36,742 bases of DNA from Bacteroidales bacterium (GCA_017482565.1 JAFUMO010000022.1:1-36742), one strand, 5' to 3'; positions 15,100-24,636 are shown, counted from the stretch's first letter. Made by a program: numbers and translations. Notes: generated by a model not told the origin, from the sequence alone.

Positions 15100-16494
15100 T
15101 TATTTTCCCGCTGATGTGTTATGGTCAGCCGGAATGGTAACCACAAGTGTCTTTCTCCCGTTGCTGAGGGTTACTGCAAATATGTGCCTTGTGCCGCCGT
15201 CCTTTATCCCGGACTGTTTCTTCAGGGCATTGGTGTCGAGCGGGAAGTTGCGGGCGGTAAGGTCTGCCTTGGGGTAGCGCGCCGCCACATCCTTGAGTGT
15301 CTTCTTGTTGAACTCCAGCACCTCCTCCACAATGAACCTTTTTCCGGGGAATCCGGCTATCTCCTCATCAGCTGTATAAAGATGCGTGCTCACTGCCAGC
15401 TTCCGGCACCTGTATCTTTGCGAAACCAGCTTGTACGCCCCTCCCTTAAGGATTGCCTTGTTAGGCTCATACAGATATTTCCCCAATGTGGTAGCGTAGG
15501 TGGCGGTGGCCTGCTCCTCCTCACTTATTTTTACGACGTCCTTTTTTATAATTTGCAGAATATCAGTGGTTTGCGTTTTTAATTCTTCTGAGATTCCTTT
15601 GTTTGTATTTTTTAATTCGCTGTTATTCAGCTGATTGTAAAAAAGGACAACGTTACAGCAATATACCGGCGGTTCGCTGCCGTCATGTTCGCGGTCGAGC
15701 AGGTAGAGGAGTTCCTTGCATTCGTTTTCAACGGCAACTACGTAGATGGCTGAGGTTTTGGGTAGGTGTTTGAGATTAAGCTTGATGTCTGCCATTGGGG
15801 AGACCTTTACCAGGATGTGGCGGCTTACTGCAAACATCCTCTCCTGCAGTTCTATGATGTTGGGTTCATAGTCTTGCAGCAGGATGGCTTTTCCTCCGCT
15901 TTGTGTCCTGCGGGCCGGGTCTATGTAGAGGAGAGAGATCCCCTTTCCCTCCAGTTCCTTCAGGGCGGCGCAGCCACCTGCTGTGATGTCACGCGCGGAG
16001 GCAATTATGTTGTCTGCCCCAAGCTCACGGAAGTTGTATTCTGTTGCAGTGCAAAGTTCTTCATTCCTCTCAAAATAGTAGTGGGTGGAGGCAATGCGGG
16101 AGATGAAGTAGGAATCTATCCCCATTCCTCCGGTAAGGTCTGCGGTGATTATTCCGCCCGTGAGGGGGACAACTCCGTTGTGGTGCAGGAATTCGGGGTT
16201 ATTTCTGTCCGGGATAGACGGGCCCCCTTTCTTAAACAGCTCCGCAATAATCATCTGCTTGAACAGTGCGGTTGCCTGGGAGCTTCCCTGCTCTACCGAT
16301 ACAGCAAAAGGGTAGGCCAGGGACGGGTGCGAGTGCCACAGCGGGGCCTTTGTCTTCATCTTTTCGCGTGCCTGGATACACTTGGCGCACAATGGAAGGT
16401 TCACCCCTTCAGGGGCCTTCCCAAGGAGCAGCCGGGTGATATCGGCTTCCTCATTCTGCAATATGTATTGTATGTCAGTAGCAGTAAGAATCAT
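15100..16494 (-). CDS. PG_1098-type class I SAM-dependent methyltransferase (THUMP-like)
   Basis: This 464-residue protein matches the Bacteroidota family named after P. gingivalis PG_1098. It has an N-terminal helical region with CAKC at 36-39, a Rossmann methyltransferase core and a C-terminal THUMP-like/ferredoxin-like part. The SAM-binding motif is DLTGGMG (119-125), an acidic residue follows the second strand (Glu142 in YFERN), and the catalytic-region motif is DPARR (192-196). THUMP-like domains suggest a nucleic-acid substrate, perhaps tRNA or rRNA; this is inference. It lies 101 bp after the MATE gene on the same strand. The C-terminus (about 405-464) looks complete. Confidence 0.8.
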   Translation of the reverse strand: MILTATDIQYILQNEEADITRLLLGKAPEGVNLPLCAKCIQAREKMKTKAPLWHSHPSLAYPFAVSVEQGSSQATALFKQMIIAELFKKGGPSIPDRNNPEFLHHNGVVPLTGGIITADLTGGMGIDSYFISRIASTHYYFERNEELCTATEYNFRELGADNIIASARDITAGGCAALKELEGKGISLLYIDPARRTQSGGKAILLQDYEPNIIELQERMFAVSRHILVKVSPMADIKLNLKHLPKTSAIYVVAVENECKELLYLLDREHDGSEPPVYCCNVVLFYNQLNNSELKNTNKGISEELKTQTTDILQIIKKDVVKISEEEQATATYATTLGKYLYEPNKAILKGGAYKLVSQRYRCRKLAVSTHLYTADEEIAGFPGKRFIVEEVLEFNKKTLKDVAARYPKADLTARNFPLDTNALKKQSGIKDGGTRHIFAVTLSNGRKTLVVTIPADHNTSAGK

Positions 16495-16509
16495 ACTTCA
16501 TTTAATTTT

Positions 16510-16581
16510 GTTCCCTGTAGCATCCGTCTGTGGCGGCAATGATTCGGTTCCTGTAGCATCCTGCTGCGGCGGCAATGATCG
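16510..16581. repeat. Two tandem copies of a ~36-bp sequence
   Basis: Positions 16510-16546 and 16547-16581 align as GTTCC(C)TGTAGCATCC..CTG(T/C)GGCGGCAATGA(T)TCG with a few single-base differences and indels. The pair sits in the gap between the MATE stop and the methyltransferase start. The function is unknown, and the pair may simply be a local duplication. Confidence 0.55.
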
Positions 16582-16595
16582 GATGCGGCATTGGT

Positions 16596-17969
16596 TCAAT
16601 TCCCTGCATCGGCATCCGGGGCTCCATCATTTGTAGTGAAGCCTCTGGTGAGCCTGTTGAACCTGAGCAAAAAGAGCACCGATGCGAACATCAGCCCAAT
16701 CAGCAGCCCGAACCATACCCCTATAGGTCCCAATCCAAGCACCGATCCTGCAACATATCCCAGTGGAATGCAGACGCAGTAGTATGAGACTATTGAGAGT
16801 ACCAACGGCCATTTCACATCTGCCAGGGCCCTCAGTGAGGCCAAAGCTGAGAGCTGTGTGGCATCAAAGAGCTGGAACGCTGAGGCAACATATAGCAGGT
16901 TTCCGGCTATGCGGGCAACCTCCGGGTCTGATGTGAAGATATATGGTATTATATCATTGAATATTATAAATGTAATGCCGGCCAGCGCCATAAGGGCTAT
17001 GCTTATATGGGTTGCGGCAAACCCGGCTTTGCGGGCATCAGCAAACCTCCTCTCCCCAAACTGGTGTGATACCCTTATTGTTGCTGCTACTCCAACCCCC
17101 TGTGCAACCATAAAGGAGAAGGTGATGATTGTCTGGGCTGCCTGGTGGGCTGCCATGGCCTCCTGCCCGAACCATCCCACCATAATTCCTGCAAGACTGA
17201 ATGCCGTAACCTCAACAAGCCCCTGGAAAGCTATCGGGAAGGAGGTCTTTGCAAGAACCTTTATCTTCCTGAAATCAAGTGCTGTGGGCCTGATATCCGG
17301 GAGGTATCTTTTGTACAGGCTTCCCGACAGCAATATCCCCAGTCCTATGAGCATCATAGCCACCCTGCTTATCAGTGTGGCTATGGCTGCACCTGCAACC
17401 CCCATTGCCTCAAACCCGAGATGCCCGTAGATGAGCACCCAATTGAGGAATATGTTCAGGATATTGCAGAATACGGTGATGTACATGGTGTATTTTGTGT
17501 TTCCCACCCCCTCTGTAAGGGCCCTTATCACATAGAACAGTATACATGGTGCCATTGACCACACCATTATGCCGTAATACTCCTTGGCATATCCCAGAAT
17601 CTGCGGATCCTGCCCCATGTGGTCCATCAGCGGCATTATGCCAAACATAAGCGCCATTATGCAGCAGCATACCATGATGTCAAGCACCAGGCCGTTGGTG
17701 AAGAAGCGGGCCACATTCCTGTGCTCTCCCTTGCCGAAACTCTGCCCTATATGGGGAATCATCCCCTGTGTGAAGCAGGTGCAGAAGACGAACCCCACGG
17801 TGAATACCATATTGGCAAAGCCCACTCCGGCAAACTGGCTGGTGCCCAGGTGCCCCACCATTATGTTGTCGGCGAACTGCACTATCATCTGCCCTGCCTG
17901 TGTAATCATTACTGGGAAGGCGAGGCTGAGGTTGCGCCTGTAAAATGGTATGTATGATTTAAGATTCAT
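16596..17969 (-). CDS. MATE family efflux transporter (NorM-like)
   Basis: This 457-residue inner-membrane protein has about twelve hydrophobic segments in two related halves, as in MATE multidrug/cation antiporters of the NorM branch. The N-terminal 'LAFPVMITQAGQMIVQFADNIMVGHLG' and the mid-protein 'SFPIAFQGLVEVTAFSLAGIMVGWFG' are the corresponding first helices of each half. The substrates cannot be predicted, and coupling would be to Na+ or H+. The ATG at 17969 follows a TACCTTTG promoter element by 22 bp. The C-terminal tail (TTNDGAPDADAGN) is polar and short. It is divergent from the phosphohexomutase gene. Confidence 0.88.
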   Translation of the reverse strand: MNLKSYIPFYRRNLSLAFPVMITQAGQMIVQFADNIMVGHLGTSQFAGVGFANMVFTVGFVFCTCFTQGMIPHIGQSFGKGEHRNVARFFTNGLVLDIMVCCCIMALMFGIMPLMDHMGQDPQILGYAKEYYGIMVWSMAPCILFYVIRALTEGVGNTKYTMYITVFCNILNIFLNWVLIYGHLGFEAMGVAGAAIATLISRVAMMLIGLGILLSGSLYKRYLPDIRPTALDFRKIKVLAKTSFPIAFQGLVEVTAFSLAGIMVGWFGQEAMAAHQAAQTIITFSFMVAQGVGVAATIRVSHQFGERRFADARKAGFAATHISIALMALAGITFIIFNDIIPYIFTSDPEVARIAGNLLYVASAFQLFDATQLSALASLRALADVKWPLVLSIVSYYCVCIPLGYVAGSVLGLGPIGVWFGLLIGLMFASVLFLLRFNRLTRGFTTNDGAPDADAGN

Positions 17970-17991
17970 GCTCTATCTGTTCAAAGGGTTG

Positions 17992-17999
17992 CAAAGGTA
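17992..17999 (-). promoter_or_regulatory. Promoter element of the MATE gene
   Basis: The minus strand reads TACCTTTG, an exact -7 match, with no clear -33 TTTG. It gives a 5' leader of about 16 nt. Confidence 0.5.
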
Positions 18000-18046
18000 G
18001 GTAATTTTTGCTAATTTCGCATTCATTAAAACTAATGCGTAATTTT

Positions 18047-19708
18047 ATGGAAAAGAACTATTTGGAAGTTGCCCAGCAATGGTTGGGCGCTGATTATGAC
18101 GAGCAGACCCGCAAAGAGGTTAAGGATTTGATGGAGAACAATCCAAAAGAGCTGGAGGAAAGTTTCTACAGGATGCTTGAATTCGGCACAGGCGGTTTGC
18201 GCGGCATCATGGGCGTAGGTACAAATAGAATGAACAAATATACAGTTGGAATGGCAACGCAGGGTGTTGCCAATTATTTGAAACAGTGTTACAAGGATCT
18301 TCCACAGATATCTGTGGCAGTTTCTTTTGACAGCCGCAACAACAGCGCTGAGTTTGCAAAGATTACGGCAAATGTGTTTGCTGCAAACGGCATAAAGGTG
18401 TATCTGTTTGATTCTTTGCGCCCTGTACCTGAACTCAGCTACACTATCCGCCATCTCAAATGCCAGAGCGGTGTGATGGTTACAGCATCGCACAACCCTA
18501 AGGAGTACAACGGCTACAAGGCCTACTGGGAGGATGGCGCACAGGTGACAGCTCCGCACGACACCAACATCATTGATGAGGTAAGGAAAATAACATCTCC
18601 TGCACAGGTAAAGTTCTCGGGGGGTGAGGAAAATATACAGATGATTGGCGCTGATGTTGATGAGGCATATCTTAACGATGTTTCAACCCTTCTCCTTTCA
18701 CCTGAGGCTGTGGCAAAACATGCAGACATGAAGATGGTATACACCCCTCTTCATGGTACAGGCATCACCCTTGTACCCAAGATCTTCAAGAAAATGGGCT
18801 TTACAAACCTCTCACTTGTGGAGGCACAGGTTGAGAGCAACGGCAACTTCCCTACAGTGAAGTCACCTAACCCGGAGGAGAACTCTGCCCTTGAGATGGC
18901 GGTTGCACTTGCTGAGGAGAAAGGTGCAGACCTCGTTATGGCTACAGACCCTGATGCAGACCGCGTAGGTATTGCAATAAGGGACAATGAGGGAAAGATT
19001 ACCCTCCTGAACGGAAACCAGACAGCTTCTTTGCTAACCTATTACCTGCTCAGACGCTGGAAAGAGCTTGGCAAGCTTAATGAGAACACATACATAGTAA
19101 AGACCATTGTAACTACAGAACTTATGGCTGCAATGGCCAAGGCATACGGTGTCAAATGTTACAATGTGCTCACAGGCTTCAAGCATATAGCAACTATAGT
19201 CCGCAATAATGAGGGCAAGGCCACATTCATCGGCGGCGGTGAAGAGAGCTACGGCTACAATGCAGGCGAGTTTGTAAGGGACAAGGATGCCGTAATCACA
19301 TGTGCCCTGGTTGCAGAGTGTGCGGCATGGTGCGCTGAGCAGGGCAAGACATTGTACCAGCTCCTGCAGGATATCTATGCTGAGTTTGGCATGTACAAGG
19401 AGTCATTGCTTTCACTCACCAAGAAGGGCAAGGCAGGTCTTGAGGAGATACAGAACATGATGGCAACATACAGGGCAAACCCTCCTAAGGAGATTGGCGG
19501 TTCACCTGTGGTTAAGGTGATTGACTACAACAAGCCCGAGGAGACAGGTCTGCCAAAATCAAATGTGCTCCAGTTCTACATGGAGGATGGTGCAGTTGTA
19601 TCTATCCGTCCAAGCGGTACAGAGCCTAAGATCAAGTTCTATTTTGGCGTAAACGGTGCAGATTGTGATGCCAAGATGGCAGCCCTAAGAAAAGAGTTTG
19701 ACGCATAA
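18047..19708 (+). CDS. Phospho-sugar mutase (phosphoglucomutase/phosphomannomutase)
   Basis: This 553-residue alpha-D-phosphohexomutase moves the phosphate between C1 and C6 of glucose or mannose, feeding glycogen, LPS and capsule sugars. The signatures are complete: phosphoserine loop TASHNP (146-151, Ser148), metal loop DPDADR (301-306), sugar-binding GGGEESYGY (396-404) and phosphate-binding RPSGTEPK (521-528). The length fits the PGM2-like branch of about 550-580 residues. I chose the ATG at 18047 because AT-rich sequence precedes it and the family motif starts directly after; an ATG at 18035 and a TTG at 18008 are alternatives. The GH3 gene follows after 17 bp, so they may share a transcript. 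Confidence 0.9.
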   Translation: MEKNYLEVAQQWLGADYDEQTRKEVKDLMENNPKELEESFYRMLEFGTGGLRGIMGVGTNRMNKYTVGMATQGVANYLKQCYKDLPQISVAVSFDSRNNSAEFAKITANVFAANGIKVYLFDSLRPVPELSYTIRHLKCQSGVMVTASHNPKEYNGYKAYWEDGAQVTAPHDTNIIDEVRKITSPAQVKFSGGEENIQMIGADVDEAYLNDVSTLLLSPEAVAKHADMKMVYTPLHGTGITLVPKIFKKMGFTNLSLVEAQVESNGNFPTVKSPNPEENSALEMAVALAEEKGADLVMATDPDADRVGIAIRDNEGKITLLNGNQTASLLTYYLLRRWKELGKLNENTYIVKTIVTTELMAAMAKAYGVKCYNVLTGFKHIATIVRNNEGKATFIGGGEESYGYNAGEFVRDKDAVITCALVAECAAWCAEQGKTLYQLLQDIYAEFGMYKESLLSLTKKGKAGLEEIQNMMATYRANPPKEIGGSPVVKVIDYNKPEETGLPKSNVLQFYMEDGAVVSIRPSGTEPKIKFYFGVNGADCDAKMAALRKEFDA

Positions 19709-19725
19709 CAACATAATTGTACAAT

Positions 19726-22062
19726 ATGTTAAGAAGATTTATTGATAGAGCTGCTGCGGCAGCTCTATTGTTCTCTACCATAGCAGGATTCCAGGCTATT
19801 GCCCAGGAAAATGCTGCAGTAGCATACAGCTCCCCGCAGGAGTACAAGTCTCTTTTGGCAGAGCACCAGAAGGTATATCAGTACCCTTCACAGGAGAAGG
19901 TTGACAGGATAGTTGATTCTGTCTTCAGGAAACTCTCCACAAGAGAGAAGATTGCCCAGATTATGATCATTGAGTTTGATTCCCAGGATGGAAGCAGGAG
20001 GAAGGCAATGCAGAACCGCCTTGTAAAGAAGGAGAAGATAGGCGGCCTCATCCCTATGAATGATGATCTTGTCCCTGCAATAAGGAGAATGAACGAGCTG
20101 AACAGGCTATCCAGGATTCCCATGCTCATCTCCATTGATGCAGAGTGGGGCGCAAACATGAGATACTGGGATGAGATCCCTCCATTCCCAAGGCAGATGC
20201 AGCTTGGGGCACTCAGCAGCGATTCACTTGTATACAGGATGGGATATCTGTTGGGCAAGGAGTGCCGCCTGCTGAAGATGCAGGTGAACTATGCCCCTGA
20301 CATAGACATCAACAACAACCCTTCAAACCCGGCAATCAATACAAGGTCTTTTGGAGAGGACAAGGAGAAGGTTGCCCGCTATGGCATTGCCATCATGCAG
20401 GGTATGAAGGATGCGGGAGTGGCAGGTTCTGCCAAGCATTTCCCCGGCCATGGAGATACAGATGTGGATTCACATCTGGCCCTTCCGGTCATCCCATTTG
20501 ATTACCAGAGGCTCGATACCCTTGAAATGTACCCTTTCAAGCACCTGGTTGCTGCAGGGGTGGATATGGTTATGGTGGCACACCTGAATGTGCCTGCGCT
20601 GGATCCGTCGGGAACCCCATCTTCAATTTCCAGGAAGATTGTGACTGAGCTCCTCAGGGATAAGCTCGGCTTCAAGGGGATTATCTGTACAGATGCCCTT
20701 AATATGCACGGGGTGGCAAAGGAGAGCGGTCTGGAGAAAAAGGACATCCCTCTGGCTGCATATAAGGCGGGAGCAGACATCCTCCTTATGCCTGAGGATG
20801 TGGAAAACTCAATAACCGTAATTGAGCAGGCCCTCAAGAGGGGTGAAATTACAATGGCCGGGCTTAATGAAAGGGTGAAGAAGATGCTTGCCCTGAAGGC
20901 CCGTCTGGGACTTTTTGAGAAAGGCTATTCTCCGCTGGTTGAGATGAACGGGCTTGAGCAGAGGGTGATTGTGCAGGAGAATCTTGATCTCATGCAGCAG
21001 ATTGCCAAGAACAGCATGACCGTCCTGTTCAATGACAACTCGCAGGGATTTGGCCTGCCGGTTTCATTCAAGGGGAAGAAGGTGGCCTATGTGGGGTACA
21101 AGAACCCTGTTCTCGGGCGTGAATTTGCAGCTGTGGCAAACAAATATGGCCAGGTGGATACCATTATCCTGGAGGATGATGCCTCCCTTGCGGCGCTGAG
21201 GGATGCCCGTAACCGCCTGAGGGACCATGACCTGGTTATCTTCGGCTTCAACCAGACAGACCAGAGGCCGCATAAGGGGTATGCAATCAATCCTGAGAAC
21301 ATTTCATTTATAACAGAATGGGCAAAGGAGCAGCCTATGATTGCCGTATATCTTGGCTCTCCATACGCCCTTACAAGGATTCCAAATTACAGGAACTTCA
21401 CCGCATTTGTGCTTGGATACTCAAATAACCAGGCCAACAACTTTGCGGCAGCCCAGGTGGTGTTCGGGGGCATCCCTGCAATAGGTGTACTCCCTGTAAC
21501 TGCCGCCTCATTCAAGGTAGGGGAATCGGTTGTCATTCCCGACAGGTTCCGTGAGGAGCTCTTCCACTTCATAGGCTCGGAAGGAGATTCAATCCAGCAG
21601 GTGAAATTTGACCTTGGAGAGGCATCCCCACTACTTTCAGTGGTGCCTCAGGCGGCAGAACTTGTGGCCAGCGGCAAGATAAGGGAGAGTGATACACTCG
21701 GCGAGCTTCTGGAGGTGGAAGGTACAGACTCAAACCTTACAGTTGGGGAGCTCTTTACCCCTGCCTCTGCCCGCAAGCATATCTATTATATGCACGCGCT
21801 CATTTCAAAATACAGGAACTATGTCTCAGCCGAAAGCTTTGTGCAGAATATGCTACGCAAGCTAGGAATGAGGCATACTGCCTTCAACGGCAAGAGTGTT
21901 GCGGTTGCCGGATACAGCCTGCAGGATATCATCACTTCCAGGGAAGACCTTGCAAAATTCATCTTTGCAGCCCATAACGGAGGCCTTTATGCCGGTGAAA
22001 GGGTATTCTCCCCCTACACAGCAGGGTTAATCCTCAAACTGAAAGATTCTTACCTTAAATAA
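19726..22062 (+). CDS. Secreted GH3 beta-N-acetylhexosaminidase-like protein with degenerate serine-hydrolase tail
   Basis: This 778-residue protein has a signal peptide cleaved near residue 27 (FQAIA|QEN). Residues about 35-400 are a GH3 catalytic domain: KHFPGHGDT at 237-245 carries the His of NagZ-type enzymes and Asp323 in CTDALNMHG is the nucleophile. A GH3 C-terminal alpha/beta domain follows to about 600. Related Bacteroidota proteins, as I recall them, continue with a beta-lactamase-like serine hydrolase domain and reach about 1000 residues. Here only the end of such a domain is recognisable ('LRKLGMRHTAFNG', 'SREDLAKFIFAAHNGGLYAGERVFSP'), and I find no SxxK motif, so that half is probably inactive. 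The likely role is cutting GlcNAc from peptidoglycan or host glycans. A TTG three codons earlier is rejected. Confidence 0.82.
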   Translation: MLRRFIDRAAAAALLFSTIAGFQAIAQENAAVAYSSPQEYKSLLAEHQKVYQYPSQEKVDRIVDSVFRKLSTREKIAQIMIIEFDSQDGSRRKAMQNRLVKKEKIGGLIPMNDDLVPAIRRMNELNRLSRIPMLISIDAEWGANMRYWDEIPPFPRQMQLGALSSDSLVYRMGYLLGKECRLLKMQVNYAPDIDINNNPSNPAINTRSFGEDKEKVARYGIAIMQGMKDAGVAGSAKHFPGHGDTDVDSHLALPVIPFDYQRLDTLEMYPFKHLVAAGVDMVMVAHLNVPALDPSGTPSSISRKIVTELLRDKLGFKGIICTDALNMHGVAKESGLEKKDIPLAAYKAGADILLMPEDVENSITVIEQALKRGEITMAGLNERVKKMLALKARLGLFEKGYSPLVEMNGLEQRVIVQENLDLMQQIAKNSMTVLFNDNSQGFGLPVSFKGKKVAYVGYKNPVLGREFAAVANKYGQVDTIILEDDASLAALRDARNRLRDHDLVIFGFNQTDQRPHKGYAINPENISFITEWAKEQPMIAVYLGSPYALTRIPNYRNFTAFVLGYSNNQANNFAAAQVVFGGIPAIGVLPVTAASFKVGESVVIPDRFREELFHFIGSEGDSIQQVKFDLGEASPLLSVVPQAAELVASGKIRESDTLGELLEVEGTDSNLTVGELFTPASARKHIYYMHALISKYRNYVSAESFVQNMLRKLGMRHTAFNGKSVAVAGYSLQDIITSREDLAKFIFAAHNGGLYAGERVFSPYTAGLILKLKDSYLK

Positions 22063-22102
22063 ATTTTTGAGGTCCAATTTATTTATACGATATATCATAT
22101 AG

Positions 22103-22136
22103 GGAGATGATTCTATTTGAGAGTCATCTCCTTTTT
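22103..22136 (+). terminator. Intrinsic terminator of the GH3 gene
   Basis: GGAGATGA (22103-22110) pairs with TCATCTCC (22124-22131) around a 13-base loop and is followed by TTTTT. It lies 40 bp after the GH3 stop. Confidence 0.8.
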
Positions 22137-22220
22137 ATATTCATATACAGTTACCTTATAACAGACAAAGCCCTGCAAAATGGCCTTCGGTATGGCTGGC
22201 AATCATATGAATTACTTCCA

Positions 22221-22413
22221 GATGAAAATATGCGCCTGAGCGAATGGAGGATGAGGTGGTAAGCGAAGAGGAAAAATTCATCGTCCCGTGACGGCACTTG
22301 TATGACGACGTTAGACATTCGGAGAATGGCTAAAAGGAGGAGTTTGCCGTCAAGATGAATTTTTCCACTGAGCAGCCTCAGCCGAGACTGAGCGAAGGTG
22401 CTTTATTTTCATC
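22221..22413. repeat. 193-bp nested palindrome (structured RNA or small mobile element)
   Basis: Four paired arms nest from outside in: GATGAAAAT 22221-22229 with 22405-22413; GCGCCT 22232-22237 with 22396-22401 (one G-T); GGAAAAATTCATC 22270-22282 with 22354-22366 (13 of 13); TGACGGCA 22289-22296 with 22345-22352. The central loop holds a small ATTC/GAAT hairpin. CTGAGCGAA also occurs as a direct repeat near 22237 and 22388. No ORF fits. It lies between two convergent genes, each with its own terminator, so it is not needed for termination. Candidates are a small RNA, a MITE-like element or a decayed insertion. Confidence 0.6.
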
Positions 22414-22444
22414 GGGAAGAAAATTATGCACATGTAAAAAAAGA

Positions 22445-22475
22445 AAGGCCCCTACAGATAATCTGCTGGGGCCTT
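22445..22475 (-). terminator. Intrinsic terminator of the DPP IV gene
   Basis: AAGGCCCC (22445-22452) pairs with GGGGCCTT (22468-22475), with an inner CAGAT/ATCTG pairing. On the minus strand a T-rich run (complement of 22435-22444) follows. It is 20 bp after the gene's stop. Confidence 0.8.
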
Positions 22476-22494
22476 ATTCATATTAATCATAGGA

Positions 22495-24636
22495 TTATCT
22501 TGGCTGTTTTGCATCCAGGAGGATCTTAGGGGCATCCTTCTCAAGGAGGTGCCTGTACCAGAAGATATAGTCACCTGTTGTAGAATGGAATGACTTGTTT
22601 CCTCTGTAGCCGTGGAACTCCCCCGGGTACATCATGAGGTCAAACTGCTTGCCGGCATCCTGCAGGGCGCCTATCAGCTGCATTGTGTTCTGCATATGCA
22701 CGTTGTCATCAGATGTACCGTGTGTAATCTTCACATAGTTTGTGCTGTCTCCCTTATATCTGCCAACCTTAAGCATCATCCTGGTATTTGCATACCCTTC
22801 AGGATTGTCTGCAGGATGGTCCATGTACCTCTCGGTATAATGGGTATCATACAGCCCCCAGTCATATACTCCGCCACCGGCAATTCCATACTTGAAATAG
22901 TCATTTCCGGCTGTACATGCAAGCATTGTCATTGAACCGCCGTATGAGAAGCCGGTGATGCCAACCTTATCCCTGTTCACGAACGGCCTCTTGTGAAGCT
23001 CCTTTATCCACTCAATATAATCAACCAGCTCAATGTTCAGCAAGTTCCTGTGGAGGTAGTTCAAGCCCTCCTTGCCGCAGTGTCCGCTGGCTCTGTGGTC
23101 AATGGCAATCTGGATCACACCCTCGTAAGCCCACCACTGGTTGCGCTCGGAAATTCCTTTCCAGGTATCCATAACGGTACCCGCATTAGGGCCGCCGTAC
23201 ATGCTTACAAGAACCGGATACTTCTTTGTAGAATCAAGGTCAACAGGCCAGATTACCTGGGCAGGAAGCACATAACCGTCAACCTCAATTGAAAGCATCT
23301 CAGGGATGGCAAGCTTGTACTCATCAAATTTCTCACCCTTGCTGTCTACAATCACCTTCTCAACAGGTTTCTTCCCTATAGAAACTACAGAAAGCCTTGT
23401 AGGGGTTGAAGAGTTTGAATACTGCGCCACAAAGTGCCTGTTGTCCGGAGAGATTGAAACACCTGTAAAGTTATAGTCACCAAACGAAAGCCTCTCAATC
23501 TTTTTGGTCTTGAGGCTCACCTTGTAAACATCATTTCTTGTAGAAGCCTCCCTGCGGGCGGTAAAGTATATTGAGCCCTCCTTCATGTCAACCTTCACAA
23601 TCCTGGTACCCCAGTTCTTCCCTTCAGTAATCTTATCCAGCCTCTTGCCGTCAAACGACTGGAAATAGATCTGTTCCCACATGTCAAAATCCCTTACCAT
23701 AAAGAAGCCGTCCTCCACAAAGTGCATGTCATCCATCCAGTCAATCCAGGTCTTCTGGGTTTCGTTGTAGATCTCCTCCTTGCTGCCGTCTGCAGGATTT
23801 ACAGTATATAGGATAAGGTTGTTCTGCTCCCTTGGCATCCAAGGAATGATAAAACGGCTGCCGTCAGCATTCCAGAAAGGGATACCGAAGTATTGGTCCA
23901 GCTTGTGGTCAAAATCTGCCCACACAGTTGCACCGTCTGCCACATTCACAAATGCCACCTTCACCTCAGGGTTTGTGTCACCTGCCTTTGGGTAACGGGT
24001 CTCTGTAATGAAGCCGTGCCTGCCGCGTGAATCATAGATAGGGAACATAGGGATGTTGGTGTCATCAAACTTGTAGAAGGCAATGGTCTTGCTGTCCGGA
24101 CTCCACCAGAATGCCTTGTAGCGTGACCCCCTGCCAAGAATCTCCTCATAATATACCCATGAGGCATATCCGTTCATTATTACGTTTGTGCCGTCAGTGG
24201 TAAGCTTCCTGACCTGGGAAGTTGCAGCATCCCATACACACAGGTTGTTGTCCTTGTCTGTAAAGGCAACCTTTGATTTGTCGGGAGAAAGGAGAGGGTT
24301 CTTGGCACCTTTTGCCACAGCCTCGCCCTGGAACTTCTTCATCTGCTCAGGCACCGGGGCAATCTCACTCGGAGAGTTTTCCACAGGTGTCTTCACCCCT
24401 GTCTTTATGTTGTAGCTGAAGAACTTGAACTCCCTGCCGTTCCTCTCGGCAAGGGTTACGGTATTGGCATCTGACCATCCCGTAACTGTTGGAACCGGGT
24501 TGATTATGCCCTCCGGAAGCTTTCCCAGAATCTGCTCCTGTGTAAGGGCCTTCTTCTGATTATCCTGCGCACCGGAAACGGTTGCACAAACGCACAACAG
24601 CGCAGAAACAAATAGTAGTGATTTAAACGCTTTCAT
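22495..24636 (-). CDS. Dipeptidyl peptidase IV (S9B serine peptidase)
   Basis: This 713-residue exopeptidase removes X-Pro/X-Ala dipeptides from peptide N-termini. A signal peptide (residues 1-23, VSGA|QDN) sends it to the periplasm or surface. Residues about 40-480 form the beta-propeller; the YEE motif with Glu164 and Glu165 is the pair that holds the substrate N-terminus and defines DPP IV activity. The C-terminal alpha/beta hydrolase domain carries Ser564 in GFSYGGS, Asp643 in SDDNVH and His675 in EFHGY. The length is normal. It has its own promoter (24670-24700) and terminator, so it is probably monocistronic. Together with the two C1 peptidases it suggests active periplasmic use of peptides. 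Confidence 0.93.
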   Translation of the reverse strand: MKAFKSLLFVSALLCVCATVSGAQDNQKKALTQEQILGKLPEGIINPVPTVTGWSDANTVTLAERNGREFKFFSYNIKTGVKTPVENSPSEIAPVPEQMKKFQGEAVAKGAKNPLLSPDKSKVAFTDKDNNLCVWDAATSQVRKLTTDGTNVIMNGYASWVYYEEILGRGSRYKAFWWSPDSKTIAFYKFDDTNIPMFPIYDSRGRHGFITETRYPKAGDTNPEVKVAFVNVADGATVWADFDHKLDQYFGIPFWNADGSRFIIPWMPREQNNLILYTVNPADGSKEEIYNETQKTWIDWMDDMHFVEDGFFMVRDFDMWEQIYFQSFDGKRLDKITEGKNWGTRIVKVDMKEGSIYFTARREASTRNDVYKVSLKTKKIERLSFGDYNFTGVSISPDNRHFVAQYSNSSTPTRLSVVSIGKKPVEKVIVDSKGEKFDEYKLAIPEMLSIEVDGYVLPAQVIWPVDLDSTKKYPVLVSMYGGPNAGTVMDTWKGISERNQWWAYEGVIQIAIDHRASGHCGKEGLNYLHRNLLNIELVDYIEWIKELHKRPFVNRDKVGITGFSYGGSMTMLACTAGNDYFKYGIAGGGVYDWGLYDTHYTERYMDHPADNPEGYANTRMMLKVGRYKGDSTNYVKITHGTSDDNVHMQNTMQLIGALQDAGKQFDLMMYPGEFHGYRGNKSFHSTTGDYIFWYRHLLEKDAPKILLDAKQPR

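Noticed and set aside
22221-22413. Short coding remnant (a frame reading ...EDEVVSEEEKFIVP then stop)
   Set aside because: It is too short, has no start or family likeness, and the nested inverted repeats explain the sequence better.
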